DNA of 64,000 nt from Candidatus Nitrospira nitrosa (GTDB lineage: Bacteria > Nitrospirota > Nitrospiria > Nitrospirales > Nitrospiraceae), in assembly GCF_001458735.1 (NCBI RefSeq), contig NZ_CZQA01000014.1:61672-125671 (forward strand). The letters are read 5' to 3'. The number at the start of each line of letters is the position of its first letter. Positions within the stretch are counted from its first letter, which is position 1. The notes under the pieces are model-generated. The model had not been told where the DNA came from. It saw only the letters and a program-made list of their open reading frames with translations, and did not search any database. The position numbers and the translations under genes are program-made. Shown here piece after piece: positions 44,572 to 52,957 of this stretch.

Positions 44572-44964
44572 CTACCCCTGTTCAAGCACAATGGACGGCG
44601 CGTGCATGACCTGCCGGAGCTGTGTGGCATCGCCGACGATCTTCCCGACGATATTCACACGATCGGCCGGAACCGGGTCGGCGCCCATACTCATCGGCGT
44701 TCGCCCAAAAAAGATGGCCAGGACTTGCCCGACCCCCCAGAACGCGACATCACCGACTTTCACCTGCGTGGTCGCGGTTTCCCGATGGTCGCGGACTCCG
44801 GGAAGAGGGAAATAGAACTCCTCGCCCCACGTATTGATCGACGCCGTCACGGGAAGCGCCGCATAGACCTCGTCCGCCGTCTTGGTCTTTCTGAGTTCCG
44901 CCTCCAACCGAACGCCCCCGACGGTAATGCGGATTCGTTTTGCCGGCACAGTCATAGGATCCAT
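44572..44964 (-). CDS. Cyclophilin-like fold protein (TM1367/DUF3830 type)
   Basis: About 130 residues. KRIRITVGGVRLEAELRKTKTADEVYAALP is the N-terminal strand pair, and WGEEFYFPLPG, VKVGDVAFWGVGQVLAIFFGRTPMS follow. This pattern fits the small cyclophilin-like barrel of TM1367, which lacks proven isomerase activity. Start is placed at the ATG at 44964 (AGGA upstream); an ATG three codons later is possible. First gene of the minus-strand group running to 42054. Confidence 0.75.
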   Translation of the reverse strand: MDPMTVPAKRIRITVGGVRLEAELRKTKTADEVYAALPVTASINTWGEEFYFPLPGVRDHRETATTQVKVGDVAFWGVGQVLAIFFGRTPMSMGADPVPADRVNIVGKIVGDATQLRQVMHAPSIVLEQG

Positions 44965-45020
44965 CGGCAAATAGTTCCTGACTCGACACTACAGTTGTTC
45001 TTGATGCCGCGAACTCTAGC

Positions 45021-45050
45021 TTGTCTCCTACGCGAAATCAAGGCTACAAT
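45021..45050 (+). promoter_or_regulatory. Putative sigma70-type promoter giving a near-leaderless transcript
   Basis: TTGTCT at 45021 and TACAAT at 45045 with an 18-base spacer. Transcription would begin about 45057, only a few bases before the ATG at 45059, so the mRNA would have almost no 5' leader. Confidence 0.55.
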
Positions 45051-45058
45051 CCTTCGTG

Positions 45059-45853
45059 ATGCTCACTTCCAGCTTCATCTTCTTGCCAGGCGTCGGTCCG
45101 GTCACGGAACGCCGTTGGTGGCAGGACGGTGTACTGAACTGGAACCGCTTCCTCGCTCTTTCTGCAATCCCCGGACTCTCGATGGCTCGGAAACGTTGGT
45201 ATGACGACGAACTCCGAGCGGCACAATCGGCCACAGAACAGGGCCAGTTTCGTCAATTGGCTTCGCGCTTCCCACGACGCGAACATTGGCGGCTCTACGA
45301 AACATGCCGTTCCCGCGCAGGCTATCTGGACATCGAGACCACAGGCACCTCACCACAGGAGGGCGACGTGACGGTCGTTGGACTCCATCACCACGGACAG
45401 ACGATGAGTCTGGTGCGAGGGGAAACCCTCACGGCAGAACGATTACAGGCTGAACTCGACCACTGTGACCTCCTGGTCACATTTTTTGGATCCGTATTTG
45501 ATATTCCCTATCTCTGTGCTAAGTTTCCCGGGCTTCGTCTGCCTCCATGGCACTTTGATCTGTGTTTTGCCGCACGCCGACTTGCATTACAGGGCGGACT
45601 CAAGCACATTGAACAAACACTGGGTATCGAGCGGAGCGAGTCCATTCGGGGACTAGATGGATGGGATGCAGTTCGCCTCTGGTCTCAGTGGAATCAGGGG
45701 GACCTGGTCGCTCGTGACCAGCTTTTGGCCTATAACCGAGCAGATACTGAACACCTCGTGCTCCTGGCAGATCGATTCGCGGAGGATTTAATGACTCAAT
45801 TGGGCGCATCTTCGGTCGTGTTGTCTACCTCTCACCCACCCTCAACCCGATGA
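45059..45853 (+). CDS. YprB-type ribonuclease-H-like (DEDD) nuclease domain protein
   Basis: The catalytic domain starts at AGYLDIETTGTSPQEG (first Asp/Glu pair), continues with DLLVTFFGSVFDIPYLC, FDLCFAARRLALQGGLKHIEQTLG and ends YNRADTEHLVLLADR, the layout of DnaQ-like exonucleases grouped as YprB. The N-terminal 90 residues (FIFLPGVGPVTERRWW) look like a helical add-on typical of these proteins. The gene probably acts on DNA or RNA; the substrate is unknown. Start ATG at 45059 (a GTG overlaps it upstream). It overlaps the phosphatase gene by four bases (ATGA). Confidence 0.82.
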   Translation: MLTSSFIFLPGVGPVTERRWWQDGVLNWNRFLALSAIPGLSMARKRWYDDELRAAQSATEQGQFRQLASRFPRREHWRLYETCRSRAGYLDIETTGTSPQEGDVTVVGLHHHGQTMSLVRGETLTAERLQAELDHCDLLVTFFGSVFDIPYLCAKFPGLRLPPWHFDLCFAARRLALQGGLKHIEQTLGIERSESIRGLDGWDAVRLWSQWNQGDLVARDQLLAYNRADTEHLVLLADRFAEDLMTQLGASSVVLSTSHPPSTR

Positions 45854-46599
45854 GTACATGGATCGGTATCGGCCGAAGCGAAACAGGTCTGGTGCGGGCG
45901 TCAAACCAGGATGCCTTTGCCGTAATGGACACCACAGGAATGTGGGCCGTCGCCGACGGGATGGGCGGTCACGTGGGCGGCGCGGTCGCAGCCCAGACGG
46001 CCATCTCGACGGTGCAAACCCAAGCTGCGTTCTCACAGGAGCAGCTCCGCAGCGGATCAGCCTCACCGATTGATGTGTTGACCACGCTGATCAGCCGCGC
46101 GCATGACGCCATTCTGGCGCAGGCCCGCTCCCAACCGAAGCTCAAGGGGATGGGGACCACCCTCGTGCTGCTGACCGTCGTCCCTGACCAAACCTCCATG
46201 GCCTACGTCGCTCACATCGGTGACAGTCGTGCCTACCGGTTTCGCGCCGGGGCGCTGACTCCCCTCACCAGAGATCACTCATTGATCGAAAAATATCTCG
46301 AGCGCGGTATCCTCACTCCGGAAACAGCCAAAACCCATCCCGAGCGACATGTCCTGACTCGCGCCCTTGGCGTCTCGTCAACAGTAACCCCCACGATCGC
46401 CGGCTGTGCCATGCAGGAAGACGATCTCGTGATTCTCTGCTCAGATGGCCTGACAAAAATGTTGGAGGATCAGGATATTCAACGTGTGCTATGCAATGAC
46501 GACCCCAGCCCGGCCAGTGCCTGTGATCGTCTGATCGCTGCGGCACTCGATCGTGGCGGGGAAGACAACGTCACGGTCGTCGTCGTCGCCTATCGATAA
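45850..46599 (+). CDS. PP2C-type serine/threonine protein phosphatase (Stp/PrpC-like)
   Basis: Metal-dependent protein phosphatase. All family motifs are visible: SNQDAFAVMD, AVADGMGGHVGGAVAA, MGTTLVLLTVV, HIGDSRAYRFR, LTRDHSLIEK and the end GGEDNVTVVVVAYR. 249 residues, single domain, no membrane segment. The start ATG overlaps the YprB gene. No partner kinase is encoded in the window. Confidence 0.95.
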   Translation: MSTWIGIGRSETGLVRASNQDAFAVMDTTGMWAVADGMGGHVGGAVAAQTAISTVQTQAAFSQEQLRSGSASPIDVLTTLISRAHDAILAQARSQPKLKGMGTTLVLLTVVPDQTSMAYVAHIGDSRAYRFRAGALTPLTRDHSLIEKYLERGILTPETAKTHPERHVLTRALGVSSTVTPTIAGCAMQEDDLVILCSDGLTKMLEDQDIQRVLCNDDPSPASACDRLIAAALDRGGEDNVTVVVVAYR

Positions 46600-46617
46600 G
46601 CCCCGCTGACTTCGTGG

Positions 46618-46646
46618 TTGACAAGACACACGCGGGCGTGTACGTT
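46618..46646 (+). promoter_or_regulatory. Putative sigma70-type promoter
   Basis: TTGACA at 46618 and TACGTT at 46641 with a 17-base spacer, 47 bases before the ATG at 46693. The open frame that begins at 46618 overlaps this promoter, so the later ATG is the likelier start. Confidence 0.5.
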
Positions 46647-46692
46647 CCCGCATCACACTAGTGAAACCCGTCACACTGAGGGAGCCCCTAAC

Positions 46693-47562
46693 ATGCGCCA
46701 ACAGGCGTCGTTTGTTCTTGTAAGCCTTGCCTTCTTCCTCTGCGTCACCACAAGTTCCTTGGCAGCAGAACCCTCCGATCCCGAGACAGCCATTCGCTTG
46801 ATGATACGTGCGAACGCCGAAAAAGACCTCCCGGCACTGTCACGCCTCATGGCGCATGATGCCGACATCGTCAGCTATACCGTCGGTGGGCGCAAGTACG
46901 TTGGCTGGCCTGATTTTGAACGGGAGATGCGTGAGGAATTTGTCAACGCGCAGAAAATCGAAATTCCCATCACCGAGTTAAAGGTCTGGACCAAGGGCGA
47001 TCTGGCTTGGTTCGCGATGGAAGTCGACTATATCCGCTATGTCGGAGAGGGATCAGCCGTCAAACGAACCGTCCTCCCTTTACGGGAAACCGGTGTGCTC
47101 GAGCGTCGTGCCGGGCGCTGGCAACTGCTGTCATGGCATGAGTCCTTTCGATCCGCTCAACTCGGTGGGCCACTTGCGTCGCCCGCGGCGGCAGCAGGAT
47201 CGCAAAAGCTCGTTAGCACTGTTTCCATGCCTGATGTCAGCGGGGAGTGGGACATTCTCGAAGTCGAGGATGAAAAACGCTACAAGGCCACCCTCGATAA
47301 GAGTGGAAACGGCCCTTACACGCAACAAGGCGGACGGTTCGTCACCACCAAGATCGAGAACCACCTGTGGCAGGGCACGTGGCATCAGCCGGGTAATGAT
47401 CGCGAAGGTGGTTTCGAGGTACTCCTTTCAGAAGACGGGAAGGAAGCCAAGGGAATCTGGTGGTACACACGAGTCGATACAAGAAAAAACATCCCGCCTA
47501 AGGAACATGGAGGCACCTATCATTGGAAGAAAGCGGCATCATCGCCGGCCAGCAACCAATGA
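46693..47562 (+). CDS. Exported SnoaL/NTF2-like domain protein
   Basis: Signal peptide (FVLVSLAFFLCVTTSSLAAE), then an NTF2-like fold (ETAIRLMIRANAEKDLPALSRLMAHDADIVSYTVGGRKYVGW... LERRAGRWQLLSWHES) to about residue 165. A second part (VSGEWDILEVEDEKRYKATLDKSG...) is a beta-rich domain that I do not recognise. A GAGGGAG tract precedes the ATG at 46693. Function unknown; an envelope ligand-binding role is possible. It is followed by another exported protein. Confidence 0.75.
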   Translation: MRQQASFVLVSLAFFLCVTTSSLAAEPSDPETAIRLMIRANAEKDLPALSRLMAHDADIVSYTVGGRKYVGWPDFEREMREEFVNAQKIEIPITELKVWTKGDLAWFAMEVDYIRYVGEGSAVKRTVLPLRETGVLERRAGRWQLLSWHESFRSAQLGGPLASPAAAAGSQKLVSTVSMPDVSGEWDILEVEDEKRYKATLDKSGNGPYTQQGGRFVTTKIENHLWQGTWHQPGNDREGGFEVLLSEDGKEAKGIWWYTRVDTRKNIPPKEHGGTYHWKKAASSPASNQ

Positions 47563-47642
47563 GTCAACGTGCTTCCTCTACGGCATATCGACAAATCGGA
47601 GTCCGGTTCAACATCATCGCTTCACTGCCTCAGGGAGGTCTT

Positions 47643-48644
47643 ATGTACAGATCCCTCATGCTGTTTCTTGCAACCATGTTCATGATTTCATCGGCCTATG
47701 CGGATGGAGGGCATGATCACCATGCCGTTCCCACATTGAAAAAACAAGTCGGTTCAAAGATCGTCTATGGGGAGAACACAGCGACTCTCACCTTCGGACC
47801 CATTGATCTTCCGGCCGGGCATACCGAGGGCGACATGGGCGATTCCATGCCTCGGTTTAACTTCCAGTTGCCTGAGGACAAGTACTTGATCGGCTTTAAG
47901 TCCGCCTTATCCACAGCCGATGGAAAAGAATTGCCGAGAAACTATCTGCATCACATCTTGATGATCAACAACAGCCAACCCAGCATCTCCTGCCCCGGAG
48001 AACCGCTCTTCTTCGGCGGGGCTGGCTTGGAGATGGCCGAAACTCAATTCCCCGATGGATACGGAGTCAAACTTGAGAAGAATGACAAACTGATGACGGT
48101 CGTTGCCTTCTATCATGGTGCTCCACCAACCAAGAACGTCATTGCCACCTTCACCATGTATTTTGCTCCCAAGGCCAAACCTATCCAGGCAATGAATATC
48201 TATCAGGTTGGTGTCAACATCGTCTGCTTTACCAAGTTTGGGGATCGTCCCTCCGATCAGACCGACGAGGGAATCGAGATTCGGCATGGCGTTCAGGTCC
48301 ATACGGCACCGCTAAAGTTTTCAACAAGCGGATGCGTCAAATTCGCCTACCCACACGGTCACGATGAGCTGCTCATGATCGCACTGGAGAACAAAACCAA
48401 GAAGCAAACGCTTCTTCGGACGGTACCGGATGTTGAAGGAGACGGAACGCTCCGTGAATTCCTCCCCCATCAAGTCTATAGAGACCCCCAGGGATTTCCA
48501 ATCAGTAAGGATGATGATTACGAAATGATAATGGTCCATCATCACCCGCTTCAGAAAACTGAACTCCAACATGGGATGGGGAACTACTTGCTATACATGA
48601 CGCCAGGATCTTGTCCAGCCAAGAGTGCCTCCGTCACCCAGTAG
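47643..48644 (+). CDS. Exported protein with histidine pattern resembling copper-dependent monooxygenases
   Basis: 333 residues after a signal peptide (LMLFLATMFMISSAYA). The N-terminal region has DGGHDHHAVP. The first half contains YLHHILMIN and a later VVAFYHGAPP; the second half contains YPHGHDELLMIAL, VHHHPLQKTELQHGMGNYLLYM. The HH, HxH and Met spacing over two beta-sandwich-like halves recalls the PHM-type ascorbate-dependent copper monooxygenase fold. This is a resemblance in motif layout, not a proven homology. RBS GGGAGG precedes the ATG at 47643. It may bind copper in the periplasm. Confidence 0.65.
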   Translation: MYRSLMLFLATMFMISSAYADGGHDHHAVPTLKKQVGSKIVYGENTATLTFGPIDLPAGHTEGDMGDSMPRFNFQLPEDKYLIGFKSALSTADGKELPRNYLHHILMINNSQPSISCPGEPLFFGGAGLEMAETQFPDGYGVKLEKNDKLMTVVAFYHGAPPTKNVIATFTMYFAPKAKPIQAMNIYQVGVNIVCFTKFGDRPSDQTDEGIEIRHGVQVHTAPLKFSTSGCVKFAYPHGHDELLMIALENKTKKQTLLRTVPDVEGDGTLREFLPHQVYRDPQGFPISKDDDYEMIMVHHHPLQKTELQHGMGNYLLYMTPGSCPAKSASVTQ

Positions 48645-48803
48645 CGCGAACGTACTCGGACCAGTCGGCTCATCATAGCCGGCTGGTTCGGTTTTCGCTG
48701 TACAGCTCCACGCCCGCTCGTTTCGTCTCTATTCCTTCTTCGATATAGAATATCCCCATCTGGCACGCCCTCACCTGAACTTCTGTTTAAAAATCCAAAT
48801 CCT

Positions 48804-48833
48804 TTGGTAGAACCGGCATCGGGCTTGTATACT
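48804..48833 (+). promoter_or_regulatory. Putative promoter of the histidine kinase gene
   Basis: TTGGTA at 48804 and TATACT at 48828 with an 18-base spacer. A GTG start at 48836 would coincide with the predicted transcript start, so initiation further in is favoured. The rest of the 266-base gap after 48644 holds nothing else I can support. Confidence 0.45.
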
Positions 48834-48910
48834 GAGTGAGCTTAGGTTTCATACGTACTACATTTCACCAAACACGACAGCACGGTTATTTACCTCAACG
48901 TTGCCCGGTG

Positions 48911-50182
48911 ATGATAGCCGCCACATCGTCCCAAGCCAATTCTTCCTCCGCTGGTCATGAGTCGATCCAGACGCTGACACGGTTTCTGCAAGCGATCGGA
49001 CACCCGACAAGTCTGACGCGCCTTGCCGACCAAATTCTCTTGAGCCTCTCTGAAATCGCCCACTATCCACAGGGTTCCCTTTTCCTATTCGAACGAGAAC
49101 ATCGCCACTACCGTCAGATACATTCGTTCGGACAGATCAAGACCGTTGCACCTCCTTCGGTCATGGCTGTTGACCATCCTCTAGTCCAGGCTCTCATCGC
49201 GGACCAACACATCGTGGACAGGCTGGAATCACCTCTTATCCCACACGCCAAAATTTTCAATGACAGAACGCATCCCCTTCCAGGGTCCCATGTCCTTGCC
49301 GTTCCACTCCTCACACATGGAACCCTGATTGCATTCATATTACTTCACTCTCCAGCCACACAGGCAGCACTCTCACCCGTCACCATGGAAATCCTGACAG
49401 CGATGGCCCAGAGTGCCGCAAATGCACTTGATTCGCTCCTGATTTATGAAGATCTCCGCCAATCCCAGTCCCTCATGCGCCGAACCGACAGGCTGCGTTC
49501 ACTGGAAATCATCGCCGGCGGGTTTGCCCATGAAATCCGTAACCCGTTAACGTCCATTAAGACCTTTATTCAGCTGGCTCCCGAGCGGAAAGACGACAGC
49601 CAATTTATCGTGGAATTCAGCCGCATTGTCCTTGAAGACGTCAATCGGATCGAGCGATTGATTCAAGAAATCCTTGATTACGCCCGTTACATGGAACCGC
49701 AGATGACCGACGAGGACCTGAATGACCTCGTCACATCCTGCCTGTACTTCATCCAAGTTAAGGCAGACGGGCGAGGGATCAAGATTGAAAAACAGTTGGC
49801 GCCTGAGACTCCTCGTGGCATGCTGGATCGTCAGCAAATCAAACAGGTGCTTTTGAATCTCCTCCTGAACGCTCTCGATGCGATGGGTGAGGGACGCGGC
49901 AGCCTCCGGGTACGGACACATCAATTCCAGAAGCCTGAGGGTACGTTTTTCATGCAGATCGACATCGAAGATACCGGACAGGGAATCGCACCAGAGAACC
50001 TTGAGCACATCTTTGATCCATTCTTTACAACGAAACATTCAAGCACGATGAACGCCGGAACCGGGCTGGGGTTAACGATCGCGCACCAGATCATTCAGGA
50101 ACATCACGGCACCATTCATGTAACCAGCACACTCGGTCAAGGCACGACGTTCCGCATTACTCTTCCCGCGCTTCATCAGTAG
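48911..50182 (+). CDS. GAF-domain sensor histidine kinase
   Basis: Cytoplasmic kinase without membrane helices. A GAF domain fills residues ~20-175 (GSLFLFEREHRHYRQIHSFG ... VLAVPLLTHGTLIAF), followed by a dimerisation/phosphoacceptor helix with the H box FAHEIRNPLTSIK. Then come N box LNLLLNALDAM, G1 DTGQGIAPENL, F box IFDPFFTTK and G2 GTGLGLTIAHQI. It would phosphorylate the NtrC-type regulator 16 bases downstream. Start: ATG at 48911; GTG at 48836 is an alternative but overlaps the predicted promoter. Confidence 0.93.
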   Translation: MIAATSSQANSSSAGHESIQTLTRFLQAIGHPTSLTRLADQILLSLSEIAHYPQGSLFLFEREHRHYRQIHSFGQIKTVAPPSVMAVDHPLVQALIADQHIVDRLESPLIPHAKIFNDRTHPLPGSHVLAVPLLTHGTLIAFILLHSPATQAALSPVTMEILTAMAQSAANALDSLLIYEDLRQSQSLMRRTDRLRSLEIIAGGFAHEIRNPLTSIKTFIQLAPERKDDSQFIVEFSRIVLEDVNRIERLIQEILDYARYMEPQMTDEDLNDLVTSCLYFIQVKADGRGIKIEKQLAPETPRGMLDRQQIKQVLLNLLLNALDAMGEGRGSLRVRTHQFQKPEGTFFMQIDIEDTGQGIAPENLEHIFDPFFTTKHSSTMNAGTGLGLTIAHQIIQEHHGTIHVTSTLGQGTTFRITLPALHQ

Positions 50183-50198
50183 TACCCAAGGAGCCCTT

Positions 50199-51629
50199 GT
50201 GGAAAGCGTCATTGCAAAAAAGCGACTGTTATTGATCGACGACGAAGCCAGGGTCCGTGCCTCACTGAAAATGGTGCTGGAGCCGCTTTACGATATCGCC
50301 CAAGCAAGTGACGGTCCTGAGGGCCTCGACATCTTCCGCAAAGAAGTCCCTGATCTGGTTCTGCTCGACATCGTCCTGCCTGGCACCGACGGTCTCGCCG
50401 TGCTTCAGACGCTCAGAACGGAGCGCAAATCCACTCCGGTCATCATGCTCACCGGCACCAAATCCGTGAAAACCGCCGTGGATGCGATGAAGTTGGGGGC
50501 GGCCGACTATCTCTCAAAACCCTTCGACGTCGACGAGCTTCGGATCGTGATCGACCGTGCCCTGAACTCATCGGAGTTGGAACAAGAAGTCACCCAATTA
50601 CGGGCACAAGTCGTCAAACGATACGCGTTTCACAATCTGATCGGGAAAAGCCAGGGAATGCAGGAGATCTACGCAAAAATTGAACAGGTTGCCGACAGCC
50701 GAACCACGGTACTCATCACCGGAGAAAGTGGAACCGGCAAAGAGTTGGTCGCCAAAGCCTTACATTACAACAGTTCCCGCCGAGAGCGTCCGTTTGTCGC
50801 ACTCAACTGCGCCGCATTGCCTGAGACGCTGATTGAAAGCGAACTCTTTGGCCACGAAAAAGGGGCCTTTACGGACGCCACAGCCCGACGTGTCGGGCAG
50901 TTTGAACTAGCGAATACGGGAACCTTATTCCTCGACGAAATCGGCGATCTCAGTCCGATCACACAAGCCAAGCTATTGCGTGTCATTCAAGAACGAGAGT
51001 TTACGAGGATCGGCGGAGTGCAGCCGATTAAAGTCGATGTCCGCATCGTCGCTGCCACCAACAAAAACCTCGATGACCTTGTGCGAAAAGGGCTGTTCCG
51101 AGAAGATCTCTACTATCGCATCAATGTGATCGCACTCTATCTGCCTCCTCTTCGTGAACGGGTTGAAGATATTCCCCTCATCGCCAACCATTTTTTGGAG
51201 AAACGACTGGAGGAAGCACAACGTCCCCCTATTGAATTTGGGAAAGAGGCGCTGGAACTCCTGACCCGTTATCCTTGGCCGGGTAATGTGCGTGAGCTTG
51301 AAAACTTTATTGAGCAAGCGTTCATCTGGTCCCAACATGCCACGGAAATCACTCCGGAGCATTTACCAACATCGATGAAGAGCACCTCGCGTTCGCCATC
51401 GCTCCGCGACGACACCCTTGCCGGTCGGATGTCACTTGAGAAGGCCGTGATGGAATTTGAGCGGGAAATCATTCTCGACGCCTTGAAGCGAACCAATTAT
51501 GTCCAGACCCATGCGGCACACCTACTGGGGATCAGCCGCCGAATGCTCAAGTATCGAATGGATACACTCGGTATCGGGCGACCAGACAATTCAACTACAC
51601 AGGATTCCGAACATCACACGCAAGAATGA
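50199..51629 (+). CDS. NtrC-family sigma54-dependent response regulator
   Basis: Order: receiver domain ([15 protein letters not shown], phospho-Asp in [13 protein letters not shown], Lys in LSKPFD), AAA+ domain (Walker [19 protein letters not shown] loop, Walker [11 protein letters not shown], arginine in [13 protein letters not shown]), and C-terminal Fis-type helix-turn-helix ([19 protein letters not shown]). The sigma54-contact loop reads GAFTDA rather than GAFTGA; the Thr is kept. Start GTG at 50199 with AAGGAG upstream. It should activate sigma54 promoters when phosphorylated by the upstream kinase; its targets are not known. Confidence 0.96.
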   Translation: MESVIAKKRLLLIDDEARVRASLKMVLEPLYDIAQASDGPEGLDIFRKEVPDLVLLDIVLPGTDGLAVLQTLRTERKSTPVIMLTGTKSVKTAVDAMKLGAADYLSKPFDVDELRIVIDRALNSSELEQEVTQLRAQVVKRYAFHNLIGKSQGMQEIYAKIEQVADSRTTVLITGESGTGKELVAKALHYNSSRRERPFVALNCAALPETLIESELFGHEKGAFTDATARRVGQFELANTGTLFLDEIGDLSPITQAKLLRVIQEREFTRIGGVQPIKVDVRIVAATNKNLDDLVRKGLFREDLYYRINVIALYLPPLRERVEDIPLIANHFLEKRLEEAQRPPIEFGKEALELLTRYPWPGNVRELENFIEQAFIWSQHATEITPEHLPTSMKSTSRSPSLRDDTLAGRMSLEKAVMEFEREIILDALKRTNYVQTHAAHLLGISRRMLKYRMDTLGIGRPDNSTTQDSEHHTQE

Positions 51630-51714
51630 CACGTGCACTTGCAAGAATGCCACACTTCTGCACATGTCACCATCATTGAGACATGAGCAATATTTCATAG
51701 ACTTACCGCATATT

Positions 51715-51755
51715 CATATATGTAGCATTCTAAATAAAATGAGCTACCATATATG
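51715..51755. repeat. Inverted repeat in AT-rich spacer before the receiver-HD gene
   Basis: CATATATG-TAGC at 51715-51726 pairs with GCTA-C-CATATATG at 51743-51755. Each CATATATG is itself a palindrome. The 191-base spacer 51630-51820 is much richer in A and T than the genes on either side. It could hold an operator; no clear promoter was read there. Confidence 0.5.
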
Positions 51756-51820
51756 TACATTTACTGTAAGGCGTTGATAAGGAATGGTTTTTGCTTGTTT
51801 TTTGTCACGACTCATCTAGT

Positions 51821-52957
51821 ATGGATCGCATGACGACTTCTAGCCAACCTTCCGCACAACCCACTGTTCTTATTATTGATGATGAGGTAGGCCCACGAGA
51901 CGCATTGAAAGTTGTGCTTGGTCCATTTTGCACCATCCACTGTGCTGAGAATGCCAGGATAGCACTGGAGCTTCTCAGAACGAAGTCGATAGACCTCATT
52001 ACCCTCGATCAGAAACTTCCGGATCGCCCAGGCCTAGAGCTCCTTCAAGAAATCAAGCTCGAGTATCCCCACATAGAGGTCGTGATTATCACGGGATACG
52101 GAAGCCTCAAATCCGCCATGGAAGGTATTCGTCACGGTGCGGCAGGCTACCTACTGAAACCCTTCAATACACACGAACTGACCACGCTCATTCAGCAAAC
52201 AATCGAGAAAAAACGTCGACTAGATTTTCTTCGGCGATACCTCCGCAACTCACCGGAACTTTGGGGATCTCCGGAACAAGGCACCCAAGCGTGGAAAATT
52301 CTCCAAACCGAATACTTTTCTCTGTCTCCAAACAATGAGCCGGCGGCAGCGATACCCTCGCAAGACGATATGACACTGCTTCCGCTGCTCTCTGACATCC
52401 TTGAGGCGACTGACCGTCAGCTATTGAATCATTCGAGTCGTGTGAGTTTCTATGCCACATTAATGGCTGCTCGACTCAATCTTTCTCTTACGGACCAAAA
52501 GGCCTTGGCTCTAGGAGCCTTTCTCCATGATATTGGCAAAACGAACCTGCCTCACTATCGATTTTCTGACGATCAAGTTCTGCCGTCACGGGAACCTGTT
52601 TTGTGCCGAGAACATCCCGTCAACGGGGCTCGCATGATCGCACCCTTAGAGCTACCAGCTGAAGTAGGGCAGATTATCGCCGCGCACCATGAGCGATGGG
52701 ATGGACAAGGATATCCCCGTGGACTGCACGGTACCGAGACTCCGCTGTTGGCTCGCATTGTGGGTATGGCTCAGTTGTTTGACCATTTGACTGCAGATAC
52801 TCCAGGACGCTCTCCCCTTTCCGTCGAACAAGCCATTCAACAGATCACCAACCCGTCTCTGATGCAGTTCGACCCACAGCTTCTGGAACTGTTCATCGAT
52901 GTCGTCAAAGAATCGACCGCCTCAATCCCGACTTTGAGTGCCGCTCCCGCTGCCTAA
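51821..52957 (+). CDS. Receiver-HD-GYP response regulator
   Basis: Receiver domain (VLIIDDEVGPRDALKVV, phospho-Asp in LITLDQKLPDRPG, Lys in LLKPFN) followed by an HD-GYP domain after residue ~200: NHSSRVSFYATLMAAR, FLHDIGKTNLP and HHERWDGQGYPRGL are complete, so cyclic di-GMP phosphodiesterase activity controlled by phosphorylation is likely. Starts at 51821 or 51830. It may be phosphorylated by the kinase two genes upstream. The last 36 bases overlap the convergent recN gene. Confidence 0.92.
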   Translation: MDRMTTSSQPSAQPTVLIIDDEVGPRDALKVVLGPFCTIHCAENARIALELLRTKSIDLITLDQKLPDRPGLELLQEIKLEYPHIEVVIITGYGSLKSAMEGIRHGAAGYLLKPFNTHELTTLIQQTIEKKRRLDFLRRYLRNSPELWGSPEQGTQAWKILQTEYFSLSPNNEPAAAIPSQDDMTLLPLLSDILEATDRQLLNHSSRVSFYATLMAARLNLSLTDQKALALGAFLHDIGKTNLPHYRFSDDQVLPSREPVLCREHPVNGARMIAPLELPAEVGQIIAAHHERWDGQGYPRGLHGTETPLLARIVGMAQLFDHLTADTPGRSPLSVEQAIQQITNPSLMQFDPQLLELFIDVVKESTASIPTLSAAPAA

